This document shows, piece by piece, positions 12,630-26,737 of a stretch of 64,000 nt of DNA; within the stretch, counting starts at the first letter, position 1; every line of letters starts with the position of its first letter. The position numbers and the translations under genes are program-made. Location of the stretch: assembly GCF_949987535.1 (NCBI RefSeq), contig NC_080071.1, positions 24,885,032 through 24,949,031 of the forward strand, written 5' to 3'. The stretch is from Balaenoptera acutorostrata (taxonomy: Eukaryota; Chordata; Mammalia; Artiodactyla; Balaenopteridae). The notes under the pieces are model-generated. The model searched no databases, was not told where the DNA came from, and saw only the letters and a list, made by a program, of their open reading frames with translations.

Positions 12630-15600
12630 AGATCCCAGTTAAGGAAGGGTATGTAGATAAATTGACTCTAACTATAGCTGAGTGTTTAACGTATTTAAAT
12701 CCAGATGGCAACTAAAGAAAACATTTTAGACATTTTCAATATTGTAGAGCAAATATGAAGAGCTGTGCACTGGTATTTGATTTGAATTTTTATTTAATTA
12801 TTTAAAAGGGTTGAATTTGCAGATCTTCCAAGGTTTTCTAGAATATTAGGAATTCTAATTCTTGGTATTAAATTTTAAAAGTAGCTATACGTATAACACA
12901 TCTATGATGATAGCTGTATAGAAAATATTTTATTATTTTATTTGTGTGCACATAACTGATTAGAGATAAGTTTATATAGAGAGCATATATGATAAGGTTG
13001 TTGGTCAAGCAATGGAAACACAGGAAGGTGGAGGAAATAAGAGCAACCGATTTTCAAAAAGTGACATCTTGCATTATATTTAGTATTGTTCTCTTCCAAA
13101 TGCTTTTTTCATTTGTTTGTTGCTTTTGAAGCTTGGAGGTTTGAGGCAAAAAATCATGAAATAGAGGTGTGAAAATTCAGATAGCAGTTAATTAGTTTAG
13201 TTAGACTGTTAACACAAACATAATGGATTTTCAGCTTTTCCCTTTTTTGTCCTCTGACTTCAGGCGATTTATACACCAGCACTTTTTGAACAAGTTACTG
13301 TACATGATTTGAGAAAATAGACTGCTTGCACACTTAAGCCCAATCTAATTAATTCAATTTATTTAATTATTTATTCATCTTAAATCCAACTGAGTCTACT
13401 ATGGCCATCATTGAGCTCATTCATATACTGTCATCTTTGATGTTGAAGTAAGTCACCTATTTTCTTTCCATTGTCTCTAGAGGAAAAATTGTATATTGAG
13501 CACTATATAATTTAAAAATACTAACTTTACAAAAGAGAGATTATGTTTATTGATTCTTATCTGCATGGATCTGAAAAGTAAGCCACATTCGGGTCTTGAA
13601 TTTCATATGAGTATTTTAAATTTCTTTTCGAAATTTTATTTTTTACCTTTTATTTTCCTCTACTCAACACATTGGGAAAATCCAAAAATGGGAACTGAGT
13701 AAAATAATCTAAATTTCTCAAAAATAAGACAATAGGGTAAAGATGGGGACTTTGAGAGGTAATTTCTATTTCCTCATGTTATGGGAATATGTACGTAAGC
13801 TTTCCTGATTCAGCATAAGGGACTCTTATTCCCAAGAATGATAGCTCTATCTTAACTTTCCTTTGTGTTTCTGTATTACAAGACACTGCTCCACTCAAAT
13901 CTTTTTGCATCCAGAGGGCTATTATTATACCTAATCCCTACAGTTGGGTATGAAAGAGTTGCTCCATGATCCCTGAACTTTGGGGAGTCTAAGATTTATG
14001 CAACAATCAGGTTTGACATCACTCATTTACTCAACTTTTTTACTAATTATCTAAACTTTCTAGAATTTGGTTTTGGAGAATAGAAATCATCTAAAATATT
14101 TCACATACTATATAAATTTTAAAAAAAGAAATGTATAATCTAACTGGGGAAAATGGGCATGACATTTAAATTGACACAAATATGATAATCTTGCCATCCT
14201 ACAAGTATCACATAGCTCTGAAAAAAGCAGACCATCCTCTAGGTTTTTGCAGTGATTGCATCAATAAATTAGAAACTAAAAATCTGCAACCAGCCAAAAG
14301 ATGAAAAACACGGCCATCCACAACTGAAGACATCAACTATTTTATGAGTGGGTAATTTTTTCTTGGCCTGAATCCTCAAGAAATCTTGAATATTTCCAAA
14401 ATATACAATAAATACAACCTACCATGGTTAGCCCCAATTCCTTAATATAATTGACCATAATCATCAACTTTGATACAAGCAAAATATTACTCTCTTATGT
14501 ATTCTCAATATTCCACAGAAAGTATTTTATAACATGGTTAGAGTCCCTAAATGAATTATATCTCTCACTTTGAAAAGAAATGAGGACCTGGATGAGGAAG
14601 GTGGCAGAAGGATTGGAAAGGGGGAAAATGTTTGTTAGAAACAAAAAAGAAACAGCTATGTGACTTTTTGTAGCAGATGACAAAGAATGGCGTATTAGAG
14701 ATGACTCCAAATTTTATCCTACTCAGGTATGCTTATAATTCTCTATTCTCTGTCCCTTCCCTATTCAGTACCAAGTAGCTAAATATAGATCAAACTTAAA
14801 CTTTTGTTTGATAACATGCAATTGCATTTCCACTTTTTTATATAAGAAAGTCTACAAATTTTACTGAATGTGTATTGAATTTGGACTGATGTTGTTAACA
14901 CTAGGTAAAGACGTCCGGCAGGCAGGATGGAAACTCAGGAGAGAATGTGTGGTCAACTACCAGGTAGAGTTATGAGGGAACAGATGTAACAGTACCTTCA
15001 ATAGGTGAATGTATTGGCACAATGCCAAAGTTCACCATCACTTTGGGGGTTATTAATTATCTATTTAAGGCTTCTCCTTGAATTAATTTCATGCCAATAA
15101 CTAACGTATTATTAAAATGTTAAGGTTTTTGTTTTTAGAAAAAATAAAATATCCCTAAATACTTGACTTCTATGTATAGCTTTGTCCATACTCCTGTTCT
15201 CAAAAGTCAGGAAAGACACAATTTGGGAGAGTGTTGATAGTGACAAATTCAGTTATCTCAAAGACATATACAGGCTGCCCAGGTCTTGCAATCTATTACC
15301 ACATAGCATAATGCTGTCTGTACCGACTGGGCCAGAAATACTTCATTTCACTGGATAACAATCTTATAAGACAACCTTGTCATTTTAATTTGTCACTCTT
15401 TGTCTCCTATATCTCATTGAAGTCTCATCTGTTCGGCCATGTGCCATAGGCTACATTGACCAGAAGAAAATCCTATCACACTGAATAGAAAAAGGAAAGT
15501 CACTAAGAGAAAGTTTGCGTCTAAAGACACTACTGTAGATTCTATTCCCCCAGGCATAGCAGGTGGTATAAATACAATCTAAACTGAGACAGAAAAATGA

Positions 15601-17624
15601 ATTGTTGCTTCTATTTCCTGTCTCCAGTGTCTCTGGGAATGTTATATCTGCTTCTTCTACTCAGCTATTGATTTGGTATCCCTTATCATCCACAGAGCAA
15701 AGAGGAAGGGGGAAAAGGAAATAGTACAGGAGGGCTAATGTCTGATGCATAGTCTGTGCTTGAAAAATATAGCAATTTTCAATTAATGACTGAAAGTCTA
15801 TCTCCTTCAGAAATCCTTCCTGCTGATCTAAAAAAGAGGTACCATTTTTTATCAGGGGCGCACTCTATATTGGGAAGTGGTATACAAATATGAGACACTT
15901 TTATTTTTGTGGTTTAGCCCCTCTCTCTTAATCTTAGCATTTGTAACATTGAATGAACACAATACAAATGCCGTAGTGTATTCTATTTATATATTTTGCC
16001 ATTTTCCTTTATTTAAAAAGGTAAGAACTTTTTCTGATTAATAATGCCTTTCTTTCTCTCTTTGTTATTGTTTTGAAACAGTAATCACAGATGCCGGCTG
16101 AGATTCCTGTAACTCCATTAAAGTATGAATTGGTTTCAAAACTGGAGAAGTGGAGATAGAACCATATATATGTTGAGTATATGTTCCTTTCTTTACAATT
16201 CTTCACTTCTGGTAGGCTTTATTTGAAGACACTTTGCCTTCACAAAACAGGGATTTAATTAATGGCAGCATTTTCCACTTTTTTCTGCAGTGGAGAAGAC
16301 CACAAAATGAGTACTTACTCCACTGTCCTACCAGGTTTTCTTTTACTCCTCTTCCTTTGTGTGAGTCACTGCTTGATCAGTGAACTCCCACATATTCAGC
16401 AGACACAAGATTTTCAACATGAGTGGACACACCTGGGTATTTGCTGGGGCTGTTAAATCTACTTGGCCTTCTTCTCCAATACTTAAAAAAAAGTCTTCAA
16501 AATTAACAACAACCAAAAAAAGAAAGCCTAACTTTTAAACTCCCTATATAAATTACTTTGTGACAACACTTACTTTTCTTTATACCCCTTTAAAACAAAG
16601 CCTGAAAAATCCTCATATGAAGCTATAAAAGTGAATGAAGATTAATGTAAAATTAAATGATTCAGTGTTGTATGAATGCCCATTACCATTTTCATAAAAT
16701 ATTAATGACAAGTAAGCATATTTTTAAGAACTGTGACATAATATTAGAATCATATGTATTTAGTTGCTCATATGCCTTTCCTATATGTTACGTGTTCTAA
16801 ACTATTTGCTTGAAGGTCAAAGACCACATATGTTTAACCAGTTCTGCATGCCATTAGGTACAGGTAAGATACATAAAAAGGACTTTTTTTGTAATGATCT
16901 GATACTAAGAGTAAAAGTGAGTGCATTGTCAGAGAGAAAAGAAACAAACTGGAGCTGATATGAAAGACCAGAAGACAGGATTTAATTCTAGCCACACTTA
17001 AGATATGCAATGTATCTTTGATTTCAGGGCTTTCTCTAGCTTTTCCTGTTCTATAGCTCTGCATCTGACACTACTCCAACATTGTTGAGACTTCCTTGAA
17101 TTTTTATTTTTAGAATATTGCATGAGAAAGTATCGTTACAGCAATTTTTTACCCTATAAGGATGCAAAATACAAAATGAATAAATTGAGTATTTAATATA
17201 CATGTGCACAGGTGGGCAAAAAACAAATGTTTTCTGATAAAGAAAGCTATACATTTGCGTGTTCCCTTGCTCAAAGAACTACTGAAGCAACAACAAACAC
17301 TAGAGGGTGAACTATGTTTCTAAAAATGATGGAATCAATGGGTTGTATAAGAACATAGTTTGAAAAGAGAACATAAAGTTTAAGTTTCCTTAAACTAAGT
17401 TTTACCGAATGTATTATGCACTTCTCAGGTGAATCTGTTCACTTGAAAACAATGACATAAACAATTTACATCACAAAATATGGGAAACAAAACAAAACGA
17501 ATGAGTAGTCATCAAAATTCTGGATCATACAAGTGTTGACTGAAGGACTTAGGCTTCTTCAATAGTCTATTTTACATTTGCTCAAATAAAATACTTGCTA
17601 CATGTAATAATATCAATGTTCATT
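12630..17624. other. Non-genic, nothing recognised
   Basis: Five kilobases without a gene or a repeat that I can classify. Frames of 60-76 codons on both strands have no domain. The frame at 16262-16456 has a hydrophobic patch but no other sign of being a gene. Confidence 0.5.
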
Positions 17625-17629
17625 TTTGA

Positions 17630-19892
17630 ACAGGTTTATTGAAATAAATAATTTAATTGACATATTATAATAGTCACCCATTGTAAATCACAATTCAATG
17701 ATGTTGGTAGATTATTTATAAGGATGTGAAAACATCACCACCGTCCAGTTTTAGAGCATTTTCATCAACCTCAAAAGTTTCCTATGCCCTTTAACAGCTA
17801 ACCCATGTTCCTACTCCCAAGTCCTAGGCAATCACTGATGTGCTTTCTATTTCTATAATATGCCTTTTCTAGACATTTCAAATAACTGGAACCATAATAT
17901 GCAGTATTTTGCCTCCTTCTACTGAGCATAATGTTTTTTTACATCCAGGTATCAGTAGCTCAGTATTGCATTGTATGGATATACCAGTTTATCAATTTAT
18001 CAGCTAATGAACTTCTGGATTTTTTTTCTACACTTTGTTTATTTTGAATAATGCTGCTGTGAGCATTTGCAGACATGTCTTTGTGTGAGAATATATTTTG
18101 ATTTCTCTTAGATAGATGCCTAGAAAAGGAATTTTTGGTTTATATGATAAATTGATGTTTAATTTTCTAAGAAACTACCAAAATGTCTTCCAAAATGCTG
18201 GTAACATTTTACATTCCCACCAGCAATGCTTGAGAATTCCACTTTCTTCACATCTTCACCACCACTTGGTATTATTGTCTGTTTCTTTGCTTACAGCAAT
18301 TTGAATGGATTTGTAGTGGTCTCCCATGATTTTACTTCACATTTCCATAATGACTAATAGCTTTGAGCATCTTTTGATCTATTATGAGTCATTCACCTAT
18401 TTTCTTTGGTGTATTTTCTACTGATTTCTTTTTCTTTTATTAAATTGAATTGTATGTCTTCTTTGAATTGTTAATGTTCCTTTATATTCTAGATACGATT
18501 CTTTTATCAGATATATATAACTTGCCAAATTTTCTTTCAGTCTGTAGCTTGTCTTTTCATTTTTTAAATCATGTCTTTTGAAGCATGAAGTTTTAATTTT
18601 GGTGGTATACAATGTATCATTTTTTTTTCTTTATTGACCATGCTTTTGGTGTCACATCTAGGCACTCTCTACCCAACCCAAGGTCATGAAGATGGTTCTC
18701 CTGTGTTTCTGTTGAAGTTTTACAGTGCTTTCTCTTACATTTAGGTCTAGGGTCCATTTTGAGTTAATTTTTGAATATGGTATAAGATAAAGTGTAAGTT
18801 TTGTGGGGTTCTTTTGCATGTACACATCCAACTGTCCTCACACCATTTTTTGAAAAAGCTAACCTTTCCCCATTGAATTGTCCTTATGGAAATTCAATTG
18901 AACTTAGCTGTGAGAATTTATTCGTGAACTCTGAACTCTGTTCCACCGATCTGTTTCTCTATCCTTATGCTAGTGCCACACTGTCCTGATTACTGTGGAC
19001 TTAATAAGTTTTAAAACCACGTATTGTATGTCTTTCAATAATTTCTGTCTTTTTAAAATTTTTTTGACTCTTCCAGGTACTTTGATTTTCCATACAAATT
19101 TTAGGATCAGCTTAACAATTTCTACCAAACGAACTTGCTAGCATGTAATAAAGATTGCAATAAATTTGGGTATCAGTTTGGGGAGAACTGTCATCTTGAC
19201 AATATTGGGACTTTAATCCATGAAGGTGGACTCTCTCTCTTTATGGAGCTCCTTTAATTTCTCTCACCAATGGTTTACATGAGTCTTGAACATTTTTATT
19301 AAATTGTTCCTATGTATTTTGTTCTTTTAGATGCTATTGTGAAAAAAATATTTTCTTAATTCTATTTTCATATTTTTCATTGCTGGTACATATAAATATA
19401 ATAGATTTGTGTGGGATTTTATATTTACCAGATAATTTCATCTGCAAATACAAATACAGTTTTACTGTTTCCTTTAAAATATTTGGACACCTTTAATTTT
19501 TTTTAATTTTTCTTGCTTTATTGTACTAGCTAGAGCCTTTAGTATAATGTTGAATAGAAGTGGTGAAAAGTGAACATGTTTGCCTTGTTTACAACTGTAG
19601 GAAAAAGCATTTTGTCTTTCATCTCCAAAATGATGTTAAATGTGGAGTTTTTTAGATGCCCTTTATGAGTATTATGAAATTCCTTTCTATTACTAGTTTG
19701 TTGAGAGGTTTTATTGTGAATAGGTGAGGGATTTTATTAAGCGTTTTTTTCTCTATTCATTGATATGATCACGTGATTATACTTTTTTAGACTGCTAATG
19801 TGGTGGATTTCATTGATAGTTTGAATATTACACCAGCTTTGCATCACTGGAATAAACTTCACTTGATTGTGGTATAATTCTTTTATATTAAA
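17630..19892 (-). mobile_element. Ancient L1, antisense, 5'-truncated
   Basis: Read on the reverse strand this is an old L1: ORF2 RT core near 19.4 kb, C-terminal ORF2 at 18.0-18.4 kb and a 3'UTR ending at about 17630, with an AATAAA on the minus strand near 17640. The codons at the RT catalytic box (19437-19448) read F-A-D-E instead of F-A-D-D, so even that motif is mutated. It stops at about 19892 inside the RT domain, where the 3' end of a second antisense L1 begins. Confidence 0.75.
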
Positions 19893-19994
19893 CTTTTTAT
19901 ATTGAGGTCATCGTAGATTCACAAGCATTTGTAAAAAAATAATACAAAAAGATGCTCGTACCCTTTGTGCAATTTCCACCAATAATATCTTACA

Positions 19995-20007
19995 AAACTA
20001 TATTACA
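19995..20007 (+). repeat. Target-site duplication of CHR SINE (left)
   Basis: AAACTATATTACA here is repeated exactly at 20288-20300, directly flanking the SINE. Confidence 0.95.
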
Positions 20008-20287
20008 GGGCTTCCCTGGTGGTGCAGTGGTTGAGAATCTGCCTGCCAATGCAGGGGACACGGGTTCGAACCCTGGTCTGGGTAGATCCCACATGCCGCG
20101 GAGCAACTGGGTCCGTGAGCCACAATTACTGAGCCTGCGCGTCTGGAGCCTGTGCTCCGCAACAAGAGAGGCCGCGATAGTGAGAGGCCCGCGCACCGCG
20201 ATGAAGAGTGGCCCCCACTTGCCGCAACTAGAGAAAGCCCTCACACAGAAACGAAGACCCAACACAGCCATAAATTAAAAAATAAAT
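20008..20287 (+). mobile_element. CHR-type tRNA-derived SINE, copy 1
   Basis: A 280-bp SINE beginning GGGCTTCCCTGGTGGTGCAG. The head is tRNA-like with an A-box region near 20018 and a B box GGTTCGAACCC at about 20063-20073, the internal RNA polymerase III promoter. The body runs through 'ACTGAGCCTGCGCGTCTGGA' to an AAATAAATAAA-type tail. Perfect 13-bp target duplications flank it. It has few mutations and is very like copy 4 (42.2 kb), so it belongs to a younger subfamily. It lies in the 3'UTR of an antisense L1. The frames on both strands here are incidental. Confidence 0.95.
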
Positions 20288-20448
20288 AAACTATATTACA
20301 ATATCACAACTAGAATATTGACATTTATACAATCCACCTATCTTACTCAGATGTCCCCAGTTTTAGTTACACTCATTTGTGTGTGTTTGTACGTGTGTGT
20401 ATATATTTTATCATGTCGATTTGTGTGTCAAGCATCACAGTCACGATA

Positions 20449-20615
20449 AAATTTTAGTAATGGAGAACAGATTCATGGTTGCCAGGGGTTAGGGCATGAT
20501 GGGAAGTGGGAGGGAATTGGGTGTTACCCTTTAATAACTACACCCAATTCCCTCCCACTTCCCATCATGCCCTAACCCCTGGCAACCATGAATCTGTTCT
20601 CCATTACTAAAATTT
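20449..20615. repeat. Perfect inverted repeat: 76-bp arms, 15-base spacer
   Basis: The left arm 20449-20524 is the exact reverse complement of the right arm 20540-20615. The spacer is 20525-20539 (TACCCTTTAATAACT). The right arm, with its right flank, is ordinary antisense L1M 3'UTR text ('CCTAACCCCTGGCAACCATG', then 'TTCAAAATGTTATATAAATG'). The left arm is an inverted extra copy that replaces the L1 text expected there. No transposon ends or target duplications are visible. Confidence 0.97.
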
Positions 20616-21250
20616 GGTCTCTTCAAAATGTTATATAAATGGAATAATACAGTATGTAACCTTTTTGGATTGGCTTTTTTACTCAGCATAACTTCCCAGA
20701 GATTCAGCCATGTTATTGCATGTATCTATATTTCATTCTTTTTTTTAGTTGCTGAGTAGTATTCCATGGTCTATACATAACCTTAGTTTGTTTAACTATT
20801 CACGCATTGAACTATCCACTGGGTTTTTTCAGGTGGGGGCTTTTTATGAATAAAGTTCCTATGAACTTTCATATATAGGTATCTGTATGAAGATAGGTTT
20901 TTATTCCTCTGGGATAAATGCCCAAAAGTGCAGTTTTTCAGTCTCATAGTAAATGTGCATATAGTTTTACACGAAGTTGTGAAACTATTAACCAGAATGA
21001 TTTGCAAATATTTTCATCTGGTCTGCAGTTATCTTCTTATTCTCTTGACTTAGTCTTTCAGAGAGCAATTTTGATGAGGTCTAATTTATCTATCTTTTTT
21101 TTATGGATAGTGCTTTTGATGTCAAGTCTAAGAACTCTTTGCTCAGCTCTAGATAATGAAATTTTCTTTTTTTCCTAAAAGTTTCATAGGTTTTCATTTT
21201 GCATTCTGTGAAATATTTTGGGCTATCTTTTTGTAAAAGTTTAGGTCAAT

Positions 21251-21280
21251 CTTCTTCTTCTTCTTCTTTTTTTTTTTTTT
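21251..21280. repeat. (CTT)n / T-rich tract
   Basis: CTT repeats running into a run of T. Confidence 0.9.
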
Positions 21281-24200
21281 GCCCATGGATGTCCAAGTAC
21301 TCCAGCACATTTGTTGAAATAGGTACCATTCTCTGATGAATTAAATTGCTTTTGTACCTTTGTCAAAATCAGTTGGACATTTGTGGGGACTTTTTCCTGG
21401 TTCTCCATTCTGTTAGGTTGTTCTATGTGTCTGCTCAACCACCAATACCATACTGCCATGACTACTGTAGTTACATATCAATATTTATGTAAGCTTAATA
21501 TCACCTAGTGTGATTCATCCCACTTCATCTTTTTTTTTCAATATTGTTTCAACTATTCCTTGGCCTATGCCTTTTCACATAAATTTTAGCATAAGCTTAT
21601 CTGTGTATACAAAAGCTATTGCTGGGATTTTGATAGGAATCACATGGACCACATAGAGCAGTTTGGGGAGTATTGACATCTTAACTACACTAAGTCATCC
21701 AATCCATAAACATGTATGTCTCTTCATTTATTTAGCTCTTTTGATTTCTTTCATGAGCTTTGAATTAGCAGTATATAAATCTTATACATGTGTTAGATTT
21801 TATACATTTCATTTTCTTCTGGAGCAACTGTAAATGGTATTGTGTTTTTAATTTCAGTTTCCTCATACTCATTGTTAGTATATAAAAAAAGTATTTGATT
21901 TTTGTGTGTTGATCTTGTATCCTGCAAACTTGCTGAACTCACTTATTGTTCACAAGTTTTTGTTTTGTTTTGTTTTATAGATTCCTTGGGATTTTCTATG
22001 TAAACTATCATGTCATCTGCAAATAAGGACAGTTTTATTTCTTCCTTTCCAATATGTATGCCTTTTATTTCTTTGCCTTGTCTTATTGCAGTAGCTAGAA
22101 CTTCCAGTACTATGTGGAATAACAGTGGTAAAAGTAGATATACTTGCTTTGTTCATGTTAAGGGTTAAGTATTTAGGTTTTCATCATAATTTAATGTGCT
22201 TGCTATATTGTTTTGTAGATGTTCTTTATTAGGTTGAAGAAGTAATCTCTATTACTCTTTTGCTGAGAGGTTTTATCATAAATAACTGATGAACTTTGGT
22301 CCAATGCTTTTTCTGCATTAATTGATGTAGTAATATGATTTTTCTTCTTTAGTCTATCGATATGGTGGATTACATTGATTGATTTTTGAGTGTTGAATCA
22401 GTGTTGCATACCTTGTATAAATCCCAATTAATCTTGGTCTATTTTATACATTTATTCATTTTACCATTGCTGGATTAATTGGTTATTATTTTATGAGGAT
22501 TTTAAGTCAAAGTTTATGAAAGATATTGGTCTCTAGTTTTCTTTTTTTGTATTATCTTTGTCTGGTTTTGCTATCAGGGTAATCCTAGCTTCATAAAATG
22601 AATGGATAAATATTCCTTCATCTTCTATTTTCTGGCATATATTGTGTGAAATTGGTGACAAGTCCTTTTTAAACATTTAGTAGAATTCTCCAGTGAAACC
22701 AGTAACACCAGAGAATTCTTTTTCAGGAGGTTTAATTGTGAATTCAACTTCCTTAATAGTTATAGAACTACTCAAACGATCTGTTTTATATTGAGTGAGT
22801 TGTGGCAGTTTACATTTTCTAAGGAATTAGTCCATTTCATCTAAATGAATCAAATTTATGTTTGTAGAGCTATCCATAGTACTTCCTTATTATCCTTTTG
22901 ATGTCTGAAAAGTCTGTAGTAACATGCCTTATTTCATTCCTAATATTAATAATTTGGGTCCTCTCTTTCTATTTCTTTGTCAGTCCTGCTAGAGGTTGGT
23001 CAAACGTATTGATTTTTTTTAAAGAAGAGCTATTTGTTTTATTGATTTTCTTTATTTTTTCCATTTCATTGACTTCTGCTCTTTATTATTCCCTTTCTTT
23101 CTGCTTGCTTTGCATCTATTTTGCTCCTAGGTTTCTGGTTTTTTAATGGAACAGCTTAGATTATAGATTTTTTTCCTAGTTTCTCTATGGGAGAGCTTAG
23201 ATTAGAAATTTCTTCTTTTCTAATGTAAGAAATTTGTGTTATAAATTCCCCTCTCAGCACTGCTTTAGTTGCTGCCCCCAAATTTTGATGTTCTGCGTTT
23301 TCATTTTCATTCAATTTAATGGACTATTTTACATTTACATTGAGAATTCTTGTTTGACCTATGAATTTTTTAGAAGTGTGAGTTTTATTTTCTAAGTGTT
23401 TGGCAATATTCCTGTTATCCTTCTGTTACTGATATCTAACATTGTGGTCAAAAAACTCTGTATAATTTCAATTCTTTTAAATTGTTGAGATAGATTTATT
23501 TATTGCCCAGGATATGGTCTATCTTGGTATATGTTCTGAGGACACTTGAAAAGAAGGTGTATTCTCAGTTGTTGGGTGCAGCATTCTATAAATATCAACT
23601 AGATCTTACTGACTGATGATGTTATTGAATTCTTTTATATCTTATATTTATCTTTAGTGTTTCTATTATTTGTTGAGAGAGAGTGTTGAAATCTCCAAGT
23701 ATAATTGTGAATTTGGATATTTCTCCCTTCAAGTTTATTACTTTTTGCTTCACACATATTGCAGTTTTTGTGTTTGGTGCACTCACATTTAGGAATAATA
23801 TTTTTTCTTGATGGAATTACCTCTGTCTTTATCTCTTCCAGGTAATTTGCTTTGTTCTGAAATCTACTTTATTTGATATTACCTACTCCTGCTTTCTTTT
23901 GTAATGTTTGCATGGTTTATCTGTTTCCATTCTTTTACTTTTATCCCACCTATATGAATATAGTTTAAATGAGATTATTGTGGATAGCATATAATTTGGT
24001 TATGTTTGTTTTGTCCACTCTACCAATCTATCTTTTAATTGATGCATCTGACCATTTTTATTTAATGTAATTACATTAGATAGTATTATAAATTTTCCTT
24101 AAATCTAACATAATTTAGAAATTCAAGCAGAGTAGGAAAATCTGTTACATATTTTGTTTCATCTGTTATTTTTTCTTCTTTCCTGATGTCCCAAGGTTCC

Positions 24201-26553
24201 TTCTTTTATCATTTCCTTTCTGCTTAGAGAACTTCTTTTAGCCATTCATATAGGATAGGTTTTCTCAGAATCTGAGAATTTTTTTATTTACTCTTTATTT
24301 GTGAAGGATATTTTAACTGGATATAAAATTCTGAGTTGACAGTTCTTTTCTTTCAGCTCTTGAAAAATATTGTGCCACTTCCTCTGACCTCCATGGTTTC
24401 TTGTGAGAAATTCATTATCATTTGGTTTGTTTCTTCCCTCTAGGAATTGCATGATTTCTCTCTGGCTGCTTTCAAGATTTTTTTCTTTTAGTTTTCAGAA
24501 ATTTGACAAAGATGTGTCTTGGTGTGGATTTACTTGAGTTGATCTTGTTTGCAGTTTGCTCAGCTCTTTAATCTGAAAGTTTATGTCTCTTACAAAATTT
24601 GGGACTTTTTCAGCTATTATTTTTTGAATGCTCTTTTAGACACATTTATTTTTCTCCTCTCTCTGGGACTATGATGACAAAAATATTAGATCTTTTGTTA
24701 TAGTACACTTTCTTAAGGTTCTGCTCATTTTTTCAGTCTACTTCCTCTGTTGTTCAGATTGGGTAGTTTCTATTTTGCTGTCCTCAAGCTAATTCTTTCT
24801 TCTGTTCTCTTCCTCCTACTGTTAAGCTCATTCATTGAGTTTTTATTTCAGTTGTTGTGATTTTTTACACAATGTTCTAAAATGTCCTAAATGTTCTAAA
24901 ATTTCCATTTGGTTCTTTTTTCTTTTATTTCTTTTCTGAGTCTTCCTATGTCTTTGATGTGACTTTCCATTTTTTAATTTGTTTCAAGCAAATTCATAAT
25001 TGCTAGTTGAAGTATTTTTGGTTAACTGCCTTAAAATTATTGTCAGATAACACTAACATCTGTGTCACCTTGATGTTAGCATCCATTAAGATCATCTTTT
25101 CTTATTCACGTTGACATCTGCGTGGTTATTTGTATAAGTAACTTACAGTTGAAATCTAGACATTTCGTGAATTATTATGTAAGACTTTTGATATTATTTT
25201 AATCTGTGTTTTAGCAGGCCTCCTACAATGATGTGACAGTGGAAAAGGCAGCACCACCTTCTTACTTCAGGTCAAAGTACTGGTTCTCCACACTGCCTCC
25301 AGTGACCCCTGGAAGGGAGGGCTCTTTATTACTGCTGGGCACAAGTATGAATTCAGGCTCTCACTAGATCTACATTGATACTACATACTGGGAGGGAGAA
25401 GGGCACCGGATAGCTACCTATGTTGTCCTCCACTTACACTGAGACTGGGGGCCTCCTTATCACCCCATGGAGATGAAAGTCCCAGCTCCCTAATAAGCTT
25501 TCTCTGATACCACCCCAGTGCAATGGGAAATGAGGTGGAGGGAATGAATGTTGGGGCACCTCATTACAGCTTGGCAAGGGTGAAAGTCTAGGTTCTCCAC
25601 TTGACCTTTGCTGGCTATGATGGGGATAGTGTTTGGCTGGAGTAGTGTGGTTATTGTATAAAAGTATTTTGTCCTACCAGACTTCCCCCTTCTTGCTTCT
25701 TTGGCTAGAAAGAGAAGTCTTTCATTGAGACTAAGGTCATTCCATGTTGCCACCTTCTCTGGCACTCAGCCTGGGAGATATGAAGCAACCACATGGGACA
25801 CTACTATGTCAGTCCTTAGGGCATAAAATCTCTAGGCAGTTGCCTTATTGTCTAAATTTTTCCAAATTCTTATGTTTATTTTATATGTAATTCCTAGATT
25901 TTCAGCAGTATGTAGAAGGAGGAATACAGAACAGTATGTCTACTCCACCCTAACCTTGCTTTTATTTTTGAACAATATTTTTGCTGGATATTGAATTTTT
26001 GGTTGACAGATTTATGTTTGTTTTTGTTTTCTTGTTTTTAATTCCAGCACATTGTATATGTTATTCCATACTTCCGGCCTCCATTATTTCTGATGAGATG
26101 TTAGCTGTTAATTGTCATTATTCTCCCACATAAGTGATGTGTTGTTTTCTCTTGCTGCATTTGAGGTTTCTTTTTGCCTTTATCTTTCAAAAATTTATGA
26201 TGTGTATATACATCACATCTTCTAATATATATACATCTTACCTTTTTTACTTATCCTTCTTGGGGTTTGTCAATCTTCTTGAGTGTACGGATTATGTTTT
26301 TCATCAAATTTAGGGAGTTTGGGTCATTATTTCTTCAATTATTTTTTCCCGCCCCTTCTCTCTCTTCTGTCCTTCTAGGACTCTGATGACTCTGATTATA
26401 TATACATTGGTATACCTGATGTTGATCCACAGGTCTCTAAGACTGTTCATTTTTCTTTTCAGATTGTGTAATTTCCCTTGATTTACCTTCAAGTTCACTT
26501 ATTTTTTTTGCTGCCATCTTGAATCTGCTGTTGAGCTGTTTACTGAGTTTTTC

Positions 26554-26669
26554 ATTTCAGTTATTATACTCTTCAACTCCAAAATTTCTAAAGCATGTGT
26601 ATGTATACTGTATTTCAGTTATTATACTCTTCAACTTCAGAATTTCTAAAACATATATACATATACATC
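26554..26669. repeat. 58-bp tandem duplication
   Basis: Units 26554-26611 and 26612-26669 share 'ATTTCAGTTATTATACTCTT' and the following 'CAACT'. They differ at several bases, so the duplication is not recent. Confidence 0.85.
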
Positions 26670-26737
26670 CACACACATATTAGATATATACATGTATACA
26701 TACACCTAATATGTCTGTGTGTGTGTGTATACATATC
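26651..26737. repeat. TA/CA/TG-rich simple repeat
   Basis: Mixed ATAC, CACA and TGTG dinucleotide blocks. Confidence 0.85.

Larger units (their letters stand above)
19893..25960 (-). mobile_element. Ancient L1M-type element, antisense, close to full length
   Basis: This roughly 6-kb element reads, from right to left, 5'UTR (about 25150-25960), ORF1-like region (about 24100-25150), ORF2 endonuclease and RT (about 20900-24100) and 3'UTR (about 19893-20900). The RT catalytic F-A-D-D box is intact at 22012-22023, but stops and frameshifts occur throughout, so it is inactive. The 3'UTR is interrupted by a CHR SINE (20008-20287) and by a perfect inverted repeat (20449-20615). The L1M subfamily cannot be fixed by eye. 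Confidence 0.7.

Noticed and set aside
16262..16456. 64-codon frame with a hydrophobic stretch resembling a signal peptide
   Set aside because: The hydrophobic run starts well inside the frame, the rest lacks any motif, and the length is expected by chance.
20020..20080. tRNA-like head with A and B boxes as a possible tRNA gene
   Set aside because: It is the head of a SINE with an A-rich tail and target duplications; the same head recurs four more times in the window.
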